Shown piece after piece: positions 28,701 to 35,924 of a DNA stretch of 64,000 nt. Origin of the DNA: Dyadobacter sp. (GTDB taxonomy: Bacteria > Bacteroidota > Bacteroidia > Cytophagales > Spirosomataceae); NCBI RefSeq assembly GCF_017744695.1, contig NZ_JAGIAS010000003.1, positions 372,001-436,000 of the forward strand, written 5' to 3'. Numbering within the stretch: position 1 is the first letter of the stretch; each line of letters begins with the position of its first letter. The notes below the pieces were generated by a model. It was not told where the DNA came from and searched no databases. It saw only the letters and a program-made list of their open reading frames with translations. Made by a program: the position numbers and the translations under genes.

Positions 28701-29179
28701 GTTCATACATCTTCACAGCCAGCTACACTGACAAGGGTAACGGCAACATGGGCCCACTGACCGGTTCCAAAACCGTAGCATTGCGTCCTTCGACCGTAAT
28801 GGCCAACATGGCGGACACCACCAAAAACACCTTCAAATACAAAGGCGACAATGGCAATGAAATGGTGATCGGCATGAAAGATGGCGGCTTCATCGCTTTC
28901 GACGACATCGACCTAACAGAGATTTCGAAACTGGCCGTTTCAGTTGGGAGCAGTGCAGGCCGCTCTGCTGGCGGAACGCTCGAAGTTCGTCTCGACGGCG
29001 TTGCAGGAGCCAAAATCGGCGAAGGCAAGGTCGATAAGACTGAAACCATCAGCGTTCCTGTGAAGGCACCAGCCGACGGCAAGTTGCACAAGGTGTATTT
29101 TGTATTTAAAAATGCAGAAGCAGGTAACAAGCCATTGTTCTCGATTGAATCGGTACGATTCGAGAACGCGGCATTGTAA
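25772..29179 (+). CDS. ThuA / sugar dehydrogenase / PKD / cytochrome c / CBM-like multidomain protein
   Basis: A 1135-residue exported protein. Order: signal peptide (about 1-33, ...LVATAQ); ThuA domain about 37-240 (YVGIHAATDTEYDW, SWYHEFDGGRAFYTNFGH); a six-bladed propeller like PQQ-dependent glucose/sorbosone dehydrogenase about 271-710 (DCCHTGGSIAWD, GTRNPYRI); a PKD domain about 713-798; a class I cytochrome c with CKACH at 883-887 and axial Met932 in AMPGHP; and a C-terminal beta-sandwich about 985-1135 like CBM6. The cytochrome would take electrons from sugar oxidation in the periplasm. Context with MFS, Gfo/Idh and isomerase genes supports sugar oxidation. PQQ use is family-based. Confidence 0.88.
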   Translation: MNESPFQKVLKRFRIAGVTALACCSLVATAQTVTPEKRVLVFSKTAGFRHSSIPAGKTAILKLGKETGFSVDTTENAAVFTNKNLQKYSAVIFLNTTGNVLNDNQQDAFERYIQAGGGYVGIHAATDTEYDWQWYNKLAGAQFLSHPGNPNVQEGEVFVVNDQHPSMDGFPKKWKIKDEFYDFKNFNEKVNVLVKIDEKTYKDGKMGDNHPMSWYHEFDGGRAFYTNFGHEDATYTNPVFVKHLTGGLNWAMASKLDYAKSRPEENRFTKKVLASKLDEPTELVVLDDQRVLFTERKGKVKLYNPKTGQIKLVGEVPVYTKQEYGLMGLNIDPNFKTNKLIYMYYSPPSTEKDTAQHLSRFKYDDVKDTVLLSTEEVLLTVPVKRTDCCHTGGSIAWDAKGNLYLSTGDDVNPFQSNGYGPIDERPGREGWDGQHTSSNTNSLRGKVLRIKPRYGDRRANMPGGTNLYDIPEGNLFPPGTDKTRPEIYVMGTRNPYRISVDQHTGYLYWGDVGPDASNDDPKRGPRGYDEVNQARKAGYFGYPLFIGNNRPYIDFNFADSSSGKPFDPLKPINNSPHNTGLQELPPAQPAFIYYPYADSPEFGAIVGKGGRNAMAGPVYYAADFQDSKVKFPSYYNGKFFAYDWIRDYINIVTMNEKGDLQSIERFMPGTKFSHPIDMQFAKDGSLYTLEYGPNWFAQNDEASLSHITFNAGNRVPVAVASATNTTGATPLKVNFSSKGSLDYDGDPIKYEWSFGKGLPKSTLANPSFTYAKPGEYTATLKVTDNAGNSNISEVIVRVGNAIPKVDVAIKGNKTFYWNDKPVNYEVSVSDKEDGSLANKKIPEDEVTLTINYLEGFDKTQLAQGHQANTGFETGKRMIELSDCKACHSIDKKSIGPAYREVAKKYARERNSLKTLTDKVLKGGSGVWGEQAMPGHPQHKPEEIEEMVKYILDLNNVKAVEKKPLKSSYVTQAKKKEGSYIFTASYTDKGNGNMGPLTGSKTVALRPSTVMANMADTTKNTFKYKGDNGNEMVIGMKDGGFIAFDDIDLTEISKLAVSVGSSAGRSAGGTLEVRLDGVAGAKIGEGKVDKTETISVPVKAPADGKLHKVYFVFKNAEAGNKPLFSIESVRFENAAL

Positions 29180-29202
29180 AACTGATTTTCAATAAAAATG
29201 AT

Positions 29203-29233
29203 AAAAGCGGGCTTCCTTACGGGGCCCGCTTTT
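29203..29233. terminator. Terminator between the ThuA-protein gene and the S74 array
   Basis: AAAAGCGGGC (29203-29212) pairs perfectly with GCCCGCTTTT (29224-29233) around an 11-base loop. A/T runs on both sides let it serve both the + gene ending at 29179 and the minus gene ending at 29257. Confidence 0.85.
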
Positions 29234-29256
29234 GCATTGAAACAACTGACGATTTC

Positions 29257-30813
29257 TTACTTTTGAACCACCATTTTCTTCACGCCGTTGCTTTTTCCAT
29301 CCGTTACCAGATCATACAAAAAAACGCCATTCTGAAAATCCCCTGCCGAAATCATCAGTTGCCCTTCTCCCCGCTCCTTCACCACATAGGTACTTACTTT
29401 CACGCCGTTTACGGCATATACATCCACTCGCGCCTCGTTAACAGACTGAGGAATGAAATATTTAATTACCGAACTTCCTGAAAATCCGTTCGGTATATTT
29501 TGTTCAAGTACCACTCCATTCGCATTCGGTTCAAAACGCGCGGCACTGCCAGTTAGCGGCTGTGCAGTACTGGAAGCCGCAATCCGCTCCAACTGTTCCA
29601 GTCGCTTTGACAAGTCAGCTACCTGTGCATTCACTTCTTTCAATTCCGCATCTTTCTGCTCAATAACCCTCTGCTGCTCTTTCACAGAGTTGATCAAAAT
29701 GTAGGTCACCGCATTCGCATCATAGTCCAGGTATTCGGTTTTATTTCCCAATGAATCCTGGTGTGTAAATGTACCAATGGTGTACGGTGCTATTTTCTCC
29801 ATTTCCTGCGCGACGATACCTACAAACTTCTTCTCACCGGTTTCAATGCCTGCCTGGCCATTGTATTGGAACCAAATCGGGCGGATTTGTTTGAGCAGGT
29901 CAAGGCCGTCCGTGAAGTCGGTGATGTCTTTTTTGAGGCGGGCGTCGGAAGCGACAGTCCAAGTTGGCGAGCCGGCTTTGGCAGCGGCATCGGTGCTCAA
30001 TTGCAGCTGGAATGCAGGAGCGGAGACGCCTATACCGACATTAGCATTTTTTCCCAAGACAATACTGTTGCTTGCTGTGACCTTTGCTTCTGAACCTATT
30101 GCTGCTGCATTTTCCAGAGTTGGATTACCCGTAGCACCATAGCCGAGATAGGTGTTTCTCTGCCCGGTTGTATTATGATATCCGGCGCCATAACCCAGGA
30201 AAACATTCTGATGGCCATTCGTGTTGGAATAACCTGACTTATTTCCCAGGAATACGTTGCCGACCCCGGTTTGGCTTGAATAACCGGATTGAGCGCCCAG
30301 GAAAACGTTGAAGAACCCTTCCTTGTTGGAGTAACCAGCTTTAGAACCAAAAAACGAGTTTTCATTTCCTTTATTTGATTGACCCGTTTTCTCTCCGACA
30401 AAGACATTTAATCCTCCTACATTGCTTGTTCCAGATTCACTACCCACAAAAGTGTTATCCCCTCCCATATTGGAGAATCCCGTCTTATATCCTAAAAATG
30501 TATTTGAATTGCCTTCACTTTCCTTACCAGCTCTGGCGCCCACAAATGTACAGAAGTCACTAACCCAAGACTGAGACCCAGCTAGTATCCCTACGTATGT
30601 ACACTCATCCCCGTACGTATTGTTTAACCCTGCTTGATGCCCCAGGAAGGTGTTGTCCGCGCCGTCATTCATGTGTCCAGCCTGTGTTCCAAAAAATGCA
30701 TGGTTGTTTCCCACCGTCCCAACCGCAGCTCCATAATGCGTCTGCGCATTCACTTGTGTCATGGCGCATACGCCCAATAGCAACGCCCCCGTCGTTTTGT
30801 ACCACTTGTTCAT
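29257..30813 (-). CDS. Beta-roll fibre protein with S74 chaperone and T9SS sorting domain (array copy A)
   Basis: A 518-residue protein starting at MNKWYKTTGALLLG (the ATG 22 codons inside the longest frame), with signal peptide ending VNAQ. Residues about 30-230 contain twelve units of the type N-T-F-L-G-x-x-A-G, a parallel beta-roll like the YadA head. AAAIGSEAKVTASNS and VGIGVSAP follow. The S74 chaperone of endosialidase starts at SDARLKKD (about 287) and carries the Ser/Lys dyad of the self-cleaving family. A coiled coil (about 375-420) and a type A T9SS sorting domain (LEQNIPNGF..., ending KKMVVQK) close it. Predicted trimeric surface fibre. It has its own leader and terminator. Confidence 0.85.
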   Translation of the reverse strand: MNKWYKTTGALLLGVCAMTQVNAQTHYGAAVGTVGNNHAFFGTQAGHMNDGADNTFLGHQAGLNNTYGDECTYVGILAGSQSWVSDFCTFVGARAGKESEGNSNTFLGYKTGFSNMGGDNTFVGSESGTSNVGGLNVFVGEKTGQSNKGNENSFFGSKAGYSNKEGFFNVFLGAQSGYSSQTGVGNVFLGNKSGYSNTNGHQNVFLGYGAGYHNTTGQRNTYLGYGATGNPTLENAAAIGSEAKVTASNSIVLGKNANVGIGVSAPAFQLQLSTDAAAKAGSPTWTVASDARLKKDITDFTDGLDLLKQIRPIWFQYNGQAGIETGEKKFVGIVAQEMEKIAPYTIGTFTHQDSLGNKTEYLDYDANAVTYILINSVKEQQRVIEQKDAELKEVNAQVADLSKRLEQLERIAASSTAQPLTGSAARFEPNANGVVLEQNIPNGFSGSSVIKYFIPQSVNEARVDVYAVNGVKVSTYVVKERGEGQLMISAGDFQNGVFLYDLVTDGKSNGVKKMVVQK

Positions 30814-30852
30814 AATAATAATGTGTTTGAATGAAGAGGATTTACCTCGATT

Positions 30853-30873
30853 GATTTGTAACGGGTACAAATC
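30853..30873 (-). promoter_or_regulatory. Operator-like palindrome upstream of array copy A
   Basis: GATTTGT-AACGGGT-ACAAATC, 7-base arms and a 7-base spacer, 40-60 bases before the start codon. Copies B and C have identical arms with a different spacer, at nearly the same distance. It may be a repressor site or a leader hairpin. Confidence 0.55.
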
Positions 30874-30917
30874 TGACAAAGGACATCCGAATTGAGCGGA
30901 ACTATTGAAGCAAAGAG

Positions 30918-30944
30918 CATCTCCGGTTATTTACCGGGGATGCA
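30918..30944 (-). terminator. Hairpin after array copy B
   Basis: GCATCTCCGG (30918-30927) with CCGGGGATGC (30935-30944), one wobble, loop TTATTTA. It lies 23 bases beyond the stop of copy B and is the equivalent of the stronger hairpins after copies C and D. The T-tract downstream is weak. Confidence 0.6.
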
Positions 30945-30967
30945 TTATACGTTTCACCAAGAAGGGA

Positions 30968-32422
30968 CTATTCAACCAACATCTTTCTGCTGCCGATGAC
31001 CTTACCGTCGATGACTAAATCATAAATGTGTATACCACTTCCATAGTTTCCCGCCGATAGCTGTAATTCACCAGCACCGCACTCGGTAATCTTGTGGGTA
31101 CTTACCTTTCCGCCACTGCTGTTGTAAATATTAATCGCAGCTTCTTTGGCCGGGGAAGGCACGAAATATTTAATGGTAGTTTGTCCGGTGAAGCCATTGG
31201 GTACATTTTGTTCGAGATACGGTAAGTCCCCATCCTGACCTGCTTTTCGAAAGTTTGCCGCTCCCGAGGATCGGTTTTCTTCGAGCGTTTCCAGGCGGGC
31301 TATCAACTCATGTTGGTTCTTTTCCAATGCAGTAATTCGAGCATCTTTTTCCTCAATCACCCTTTGCTGCTCCTTCACGGAATTGATCAGAATGTAAGTC
31401 ACCGCATTCGCATCATAGTCCAGGTATTCGGTTTTATTTCCCAATGAATCCTGATGTATAAATGTACCGATGGTGTACGGCGCTATTTTCTCCATTTCCT
31501 GCGCGACGATGCCTACGAATTTCTTATCGCCTGTTTCGATGCCTGCCTGGCCGTTGTATTGGAACCAAACTGGACGGATTTGTTTGAGCAAGTCGAGGCC
31601 GTCGGTAAAGTTGGTGATGTTTCTTTTGAGGCGACTGTCGGAGGCTACCGTCCAGTCCGGCGAGCCAGCTTTGGCTGCTGCGTCGGTGCTGAGGTGGAGT
31701 TGGAAAGACGGTGCGGATACGCCGATGCCGACATTGGCCTTATGACCGAGGATAAGGCTATTACTTGAAGTTACTTTTGCATTCGCTCCAATTGCTGTGG
31801 AATTTTGGATATCCTCTGCTCCGTCGGTCTTGTATCCCACATAAGTGTTATTATTACCGGTATAGTTGGTTTTCCCGCTTTGCGATCCTAGAAAGATATT
31901 ATAATTCCCAGGCCCGTTTTTAGCACCGGTGGTGTATCCGACAAACACATTTTCGCTTCCGGAATTAAATCCGGTAGCAGCTACCTGAGTACCCAGAAAC
32001 GTATTGTAGTTTCCTCCCCAGTTCTGAAACCCTGTCTTGTAACCTGCAAATAAATTCCCGGTGCTGATGCTCGCTTCATATCCACATTCCGCACCCAGGA
32101 AAGTATTGTATCCGCCAATAAAGACGTTTTCACCGCACCCACTACCAACAAAAACATTTCCACTGGTGTTAGTACCGCTCCCTGCATATGCTCCAATAAA
32201 AACGTTATCAACCCCTGTAACGTTAGAAGATCCGGCCAGTTGTCCAAAAAAACTATTGCTATACGCATTGGCGGAATTCTTTTCGCCCGCTTGCTTGCCA
32301 AAGAAAGAATGACCGTCTCCCTGCGTCCCTGTCCCTATGCCATAGTGCGTCTGCGCATTCACCTGTGTCATCGCGCATAATCCTAATAATAGCGCTCCCG
32401 TTGTTTTATGCCATTTGTTCAT
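30968..32422 (-). CDS. Beta-roll fibre protein with S74 chaperone and T9SS sorting domain (array copy B)
   Basis: A 484-residue paralogue starting MNKWHKTTGALLLG, signal peptide ending VNAQ. The beta-roll has about eleven units (NSFFG, NVFIG, NTFLG, NIFLG, NTYVG). The S74 domain starts at SDSRLKRN (about 260), the coiled coil holds VIEEKDARITALEKN, and the sorting domain begins LEQNVPNGFTG and ends SRKMLVE. Its DNA over the S74 part (about 31470-31740) is almost identical to that of copy C, while the head repeats differ. That pattern points to recent duplication or gene conversion. It probably forms a homotrimeric exported fibre. Confidence 0.85.
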   Translation of the reverse strand: MNKWHKTTGALLLGLCAMTQVNAQTHYGIGTGTQGDGHSFFGKQAGEKNSANAYSNSFFGQLAGSSNVTGVDNVFIGAYAGSGTNTSGNVFVGSGCGENVFIGGYNTFLGAECGYEASISTGNLFAGYKTGFQNWGGNYNTFLGTQVAATGFNSGSENVFVGYTTGAKNGPGNYNIFLGSQSGKTNYTGNNNTYVGYKTDGAEDIQNSTAIGANAKVTSSNSLILGHKANVGIGVSAPSFQLHLSTDAAAKAGSPDWTVASDSRLKRNITNFTDGLDLLKQIRPVWFQYNGQAGIETGDKKFVGIVAQEMEKIAPYTIGTFIHQDSLGNKTEYLDYDANAVTYILINSVKEQQRVIEEKDARITALEKNQHELIARLETLEENRSSGAANFRKAGQDGDLPYLEQNVPNGFTGQTTIKYFVPSPAKEAAINIYNSSGGKVSTHKITECGAGELQLSAGNYGSGIHIYDLVIDGKVIGSRKMLVE

Positions 32423-32460
32423 AATAATAATGTGTTTAAATGAGAGGATTTACCTCGATT

Positions 32461-32481
32461 GATTTGTGACTGATACAAATC
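32461..32481 (-). promoter_or_regulatory. Operator-like palindrome upstream of array copy B
   Basis: GATTTGT-GACTGAT-ACAAATC, 39-59 bases before the start codon. The surrounding leader is nearly identical to that of copy C. Confidence 0.55.
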
Positions 32482-32521
32482 TGACAAGGATGCCAGTAAT
32501 GGAGCAAAAGAACTGAAGCAA

Positions 32522-32554
32522 AGCGCCTCCCCGGTTATTTGCCGGGGAGGCGCT
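32522..32554 (-). terminator. Terminator of array copy C
   Basis: A perfect 13-bp stem, AGCGCCTCCCCGG (32522-32534) with CCGGGGAGGCGCT (32542-32554), loop TTATTTG. On the minus strand it is followed by TTGCTTCAGTTCTTTTG. It lies 21 bases past the stop of copy C. Confidence 0.75.
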
Positions 32555-32575
32555 ATACGTTTTACGAATGAGGAA

Positions 32576-34045
32576 TTATTCAACTAACATCTTCCTACTA
32601 CCGACAACCTTGCCATCAATAACCAGGTCGTAAACATGCAAGCCGCTTCGGTAACTTTCTGCCGATAGTTGTAATTCACCGGCTCCGCGTTCAATAAGCC
32701 GATGGCTACCGACCTTTCTGGCACTCTTGTCATAAATGTTTATCACGGCGTCCTTTGCCGAAGAGGGCACGAAGTATTTGATGGAAGTCTGCCCAGTAAA
32801 ACCATTAGGTGCATTTTGTTCGAGATAGGGAGTCTCCTGACTTTCATCGGCTTTCTGAAAACCCACCGCCGAAGATCTATTTTGTTCAAGCGCTTCCAAA
32901 CGGGCCATCAGTGCGTATTGACTCTTTTCCAAAGCAGCTACCTGCGCATTCATTTCTTTCAATTCCGCATCCTTCTGCTCAATGACCCGCTGCTGCTCCT
33001 TCACCGAGTTGATCAGAATGTAGGTTACCGCATTGGCATCATAATCCAGGTATTCGGTTTTGTTACCCAATGAATCCTGGTGTGTAAATGTACCAATGGT
33101 GTACGGCGCTATTTTCTCCATTTCCTGCGCGACGATGCCTACGAACTTCTTGTCGCCTGTTTCGATGCCTGCCTGGCCGTTGTACTGGAACCAAACTGGA
33201 CGGATTTGTTTGAGCAAGTCGAGGCCGTCGGTAAAGTTGGTGATGTTTCTTTTGAGGCGACTGTCGGAGGCTACTGTCCAGTCCGGCGAGCCAGCTTTGG
33301 CTGCTGCGTCGGTGCTGAGGTGGAGTTGGAAAGACGGTGCGGATACGCCGATGCCGACATTGGCCTTGTAACCCAGGACGAGGCTGTTGTCCATAGTGAC
33401 TTTTGCGTTTGCTCCGATAGCCGTAGCATTTTGTATGAACGTTGTCCCGTCAGCCTGATAACCAATGTACGTATTACTACTTCCACTGACGTTACTCTTT
33501 CCACTCTTTACCCCCAGGAATACATTAAAATTGCCGCTCGAGTTGTTATTTCCAGAGGTGTACCCGACAAACACATTCTCCTGCCCGGTTTTATTTTCAA
33601 TAGCAGTTTGCGCCCCTAGGAAGGTATTGTAACTGCCGGTCGTATTCTGATATCCAGTTGAATAACCGCCAAAGAAGTTTGCGCCTCCATTGAGATTGTT
33701 TTGACCAGCATACCCACCCACGAACGTGTTAAACGGACCTGAAACACTTTGAAAACCAGACTTATAACCCACAAAGACATTTCCCACGCTATTATTAAAA
33801 TAACCCGCCTGAGAACCTACAAAAACATTATGGACGCCATCCAGATTAGAGAATCCAGATTGATGACCAAAAAAACTGTTGTCCAGACCATTTGCGGTAT
33901 TCGAAGCACCTGCCTGGGTACCAAAGAAAGCGTGTCCAGGCCCAAGAGTCCCTGCTCCTGCCCCATAATGGGTCTGTGCATTCACCTGTGTCATCGCGCA
34001 TACTCCCAACAGCAGCGCCCCTGTAACTTTGTACCATTTGTTCAT
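32576..34045 (-). CDS. Beta-roll fibre protein with S74 chaperone and T9SS sorting domain (array copy C)
   Basis: A 489-residue paralogue from MNKWYKVTGALLLG (ATG at 34045; the longer frame runs through the operator-like leader and is rejected). About ten head units (NSFFG, NVFVG, NTFVG, NTFLG, NVFLG, NTYIG) precede S74 at SDSRLKRN (about 260). A coiled coil (VIEQKDAELKEMNAQVAALEKS) and a sorting domain (LEQNAPNGFTG ... SRKMLVE) follow. Closest relative in the array is copy B. The Ser/Lys dyad of S74 is kept. Confidence 0.85.
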   Translation of the reverse strand: MNKWYKVTGALLLGVCAMTQVNAQTHYGAGAGTLGPGHAFFGTQAGASNTANGLDNSFFGHQSGFSNLDGVHNVFVGSQAGYFNNSVGNVFVGYKSGFQSVSGPFNTFVGGYAGQNNLNGGANFFGGYSTGYQNTTGSYNTFLGAQTAIENKTGQENVFVGYTSGNNNSSGNFNVFLGVKSGKSNVSGSSNTYIGYQADGTTFIQNATAIGANAKVTMDNSLVLGYKANVGIGVSAPSFQLHLSTDAAAKAGSPDWTVASDSRLKRNITNFTDGLDLLKQIRPVWFQYNGQAGIETGDKKFVGIVAQEMEKIAPYTIGTFTHQDSLGNKTEYLDYDANAVTYILINSVKEQQRVIEQKDAELKEMNAQVAALEKSQYALMARLEALEQNRSSAVGFQKADESQETPYLEQNAPNGFTGQTSIKYFVPSSAKDAVINIYDKSARKVGSHRLIERGAGELQLSAESYRSGLHVYDLVIDGKVVGSRKMLVE

Positions 34046-34082
34046 GATGATAATGTGTTTAGATGGAGGATTTACCTCGATT

Positions 34083-34103
34083 GATTTGTGACTGATACAA
34101 ATC
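34083..34103 (-). promoter_or_regulatory. Operator-like palindrome upstream of array copy C
   Basis: GATTTGT-GACTGAT-ACAAATC, 38-58 bases before the start codon; arms identical to those before copies A and B. Confidence 0.55.
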
Positions 34104-34143
34104 TGACAAAGATGCCAGTAATGGAGCAAAAGAACTGAAGCAA

Positions 34144-34176
34144 AGCGCCTCCCCGGTTATTTGCCGGGGAGGCACT
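34144..34176 (-). terminator. Terminator of array copy D
   Basis: AGCGCCTCCCCGG (34144-34156) with CCGGGGAGGCACT (34164-34176), one mismatch, loop TTATTTG. It is a near copy of the hairpin at 32522-32554 and lies 21 bases beyond the stop of copy D. Confidence 0.72.
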
Positions 34177-34197
34177 ATACGTTTTACGAATGAGGAA

Positions 34198-35898
34198 TTA
34201 TTCAACTAACATCTTCCTACTGCCCATGCTTTTCCCGTCGACTACGAGGTCATAGACATGCACACCATTCTTGTAGCGATCAGCCGATAGCAGCAACTCG
34301 CCCGGGCCTGGTTCGGTAATTCGGTGGGAGCTAACCTGGGTGCCGCTGCTATTGTAAATATTGATTACGGCCTCTTTCGCAGAGTGCGGAATGAAGTATT
34401 TGATGGAAGTTTGCTCCGAAAAGCCATTGGGAACATTCTGTTCCAATCCGGCATTTTCACCGTTTTTCTGGAAACTACCGGAAGCAGCGAGTGACCTCTC
34501 CAATTTTTCAAGACGGGCTGTCAGGTCAATTATTTTTTCTTCCGACAGTTGTGCCTGGTGTTCCAGGCTAACAATCTTCGCATCCTTCTCTTCGATTGTA
34601 CGTTGCTGTTCTTTCACGGAATTGATCAGAATGTAAGTCACCGCATTCGCATCATAGTCCAGGTATTCGGTTTTATTTCCCAATGAATCCTGGTATGTAA
34701 ACTTACCGATGGTGTAAGGTGCTATTTTCTCCATTTCCTGCGCGACGATGCCTACAAACTTCTTCTCACCGGTTTCAATGCCTGCCTGGCCATTGTATTG
34801 GAACCAGACGGGACGGATTTGTTTCAACAAATCGAGGCCGTCGGTGAAGTCGGAAATGTTCTTTTTGAGACGGCTATCGGAGGCGACGATCCAATCGGGC
34901 GAACCGGCTTTGGCGGCGGCATCGGTGCTGAGGTGGAGCTGAAATGCGGGTGCCGAAATGCCGATGCCTACATTTGCCTTATTACCCAAGACAATGCAGT
35001 TGTTTGCAGTGACTTTTGCTTCTGAACCTATTGCCGCCGCATTTTCCAGAGTTGGATTACCGGTAGCGCCGTAACCAAGATAGGTGTTTCTCTGCCCGGT
35101 TGTATTATGGAAACCGGCGCCGTAACCCAGGAAAACATTCTGATGGCCATTTATATTAGAGTAACCTGACTTATTTCCCAGGAATACGTTGCCGACACCG
35201 GTTTGGCTGGAATAACCGGATTGAGAGCCCAAGAATATATTGAAGAAACCTTCCTTGTTGGAATAGCCCGATTCACGTCCAACAAAAGTGTTTTCATTTC
35301 CCTTGTTTGACCTACCGGATTGCGTGCCTAGAAATACATTGGAATTTCCTGTGCTTTGCGAACCGGCATCTATACCTAAGATGCAATTATTATCCCCTTC
35401 ACCAAAGTCAAAAGCTCCGGGGCCAAGTACTGCATTAAATGAGGCATTAACTGAATGTTCACCTGCATGTGCCCCAACAAATACATTGCTTTGCCCATTC
35501 ATATTATCAAAGCCTGCATATGCTCCAAGGTAAGTATTATTAGAGGCTGAACTGGAAAAGCCGGCAGCAGCCCCTAAAAATGTATTATTCATACCTCCTT
35601 TGCTCTCCTTGCCAGCATGTTGGCCAACCATCGTGTGATTGATACCATTCGGATTTTCGTAACCGGCTTGTTTACCAACATATGTATTGGCGTTCCCTCC
35701 GATGTTCGAGAAGCCCGCTTCATGGCCTAAAAATGTGTTATCCGCTCCGATGTTAACTTTTCCGGCGTCAGTCCCGAAAAATGCATGGGCAATTCCGACT
35801 GTCCCGGCCCCTTGACCATAGTGCGTCTGTGCATGCACTTGGGTCAATGCGAAAACTCCTAGCAGCAGCGCCCTTGTTTTCTTGTACAATTTGTTCAT
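34198..35898 (-). CDS. Beta-roll fibre protein with S74 chaperone and T9SS sorting domain (array copy D)
   Basis: A 566-residue paralogue starting MNKLYKKTRALLLG. About fifteen head units, including HTMVG, NAVLG and NCILG variants, then the block EGFFNIFLGSQSGYSS shared with copies A and E. S74 begins at SDSRLKKN (about 338). A longer coiled coil (TIEEKDAKIVSLEHQAQL) and a sorting domain (LEQNVPNGFSEQ ... SRKMLVE) follow. The start codon lies only 26 bases after the stop of copy E, so D may depend on E for transcription or use a promoter inside E; its leader has lost the palindrome seen before A, B and C. Confidence 0.85.
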   Translation of the reverse strand: MNKLYKKTRALLLGVFALTQVHAQTHYGQGAGTVGIAHAFFGTDAGKVNIGADNTFLGHEAGFSNIGGNANTYVGKQAGYENPNGINHTMVGQHAGKESKGGMNNTFLGAAAGFSSSASNNTYLGAYAGFDNMNGQSNVFVGAHAGEHSVNASFNAVLGPGAFDFGEGDNNCILGIDAGSQSTGNSNVFLGTQSGRSNKGNENTFVGRESGYSNKEGFFNIFLGSQSGYSSQTGVGNVFLGNKSGYSNINGHQNVFLGYGAGFHNTTGQRNTYLGYGATGNPTLENAAAIGSEAKVTANNCIVLGNKANVGIGISAPAFQLHLSTDAAAKAGSPDWIVASDSRLKKNISDFTDGLDLLKQIRPVWFQYNGQAGIETGEKKFVGIVAQEMEKIAPYTIGKFTYQDSLGNKTEYLDYDANAVTYILINSVKEQQRTIEEKDAKIVSLEHQAQLSEEKIIDLTARLEKLERSLAASGSFQKNGENAGLEQNVPNGFSEQTSIKYFIPHSAKEAVINIYNSSGTQVSSHRITEPGPGELLLSADRYKNGVHVYDLVVDGKSMGSRKMLVE

Positions 35899-35924
35899 CT
35901 TAACAATATGTCTGAATGAGAGGA

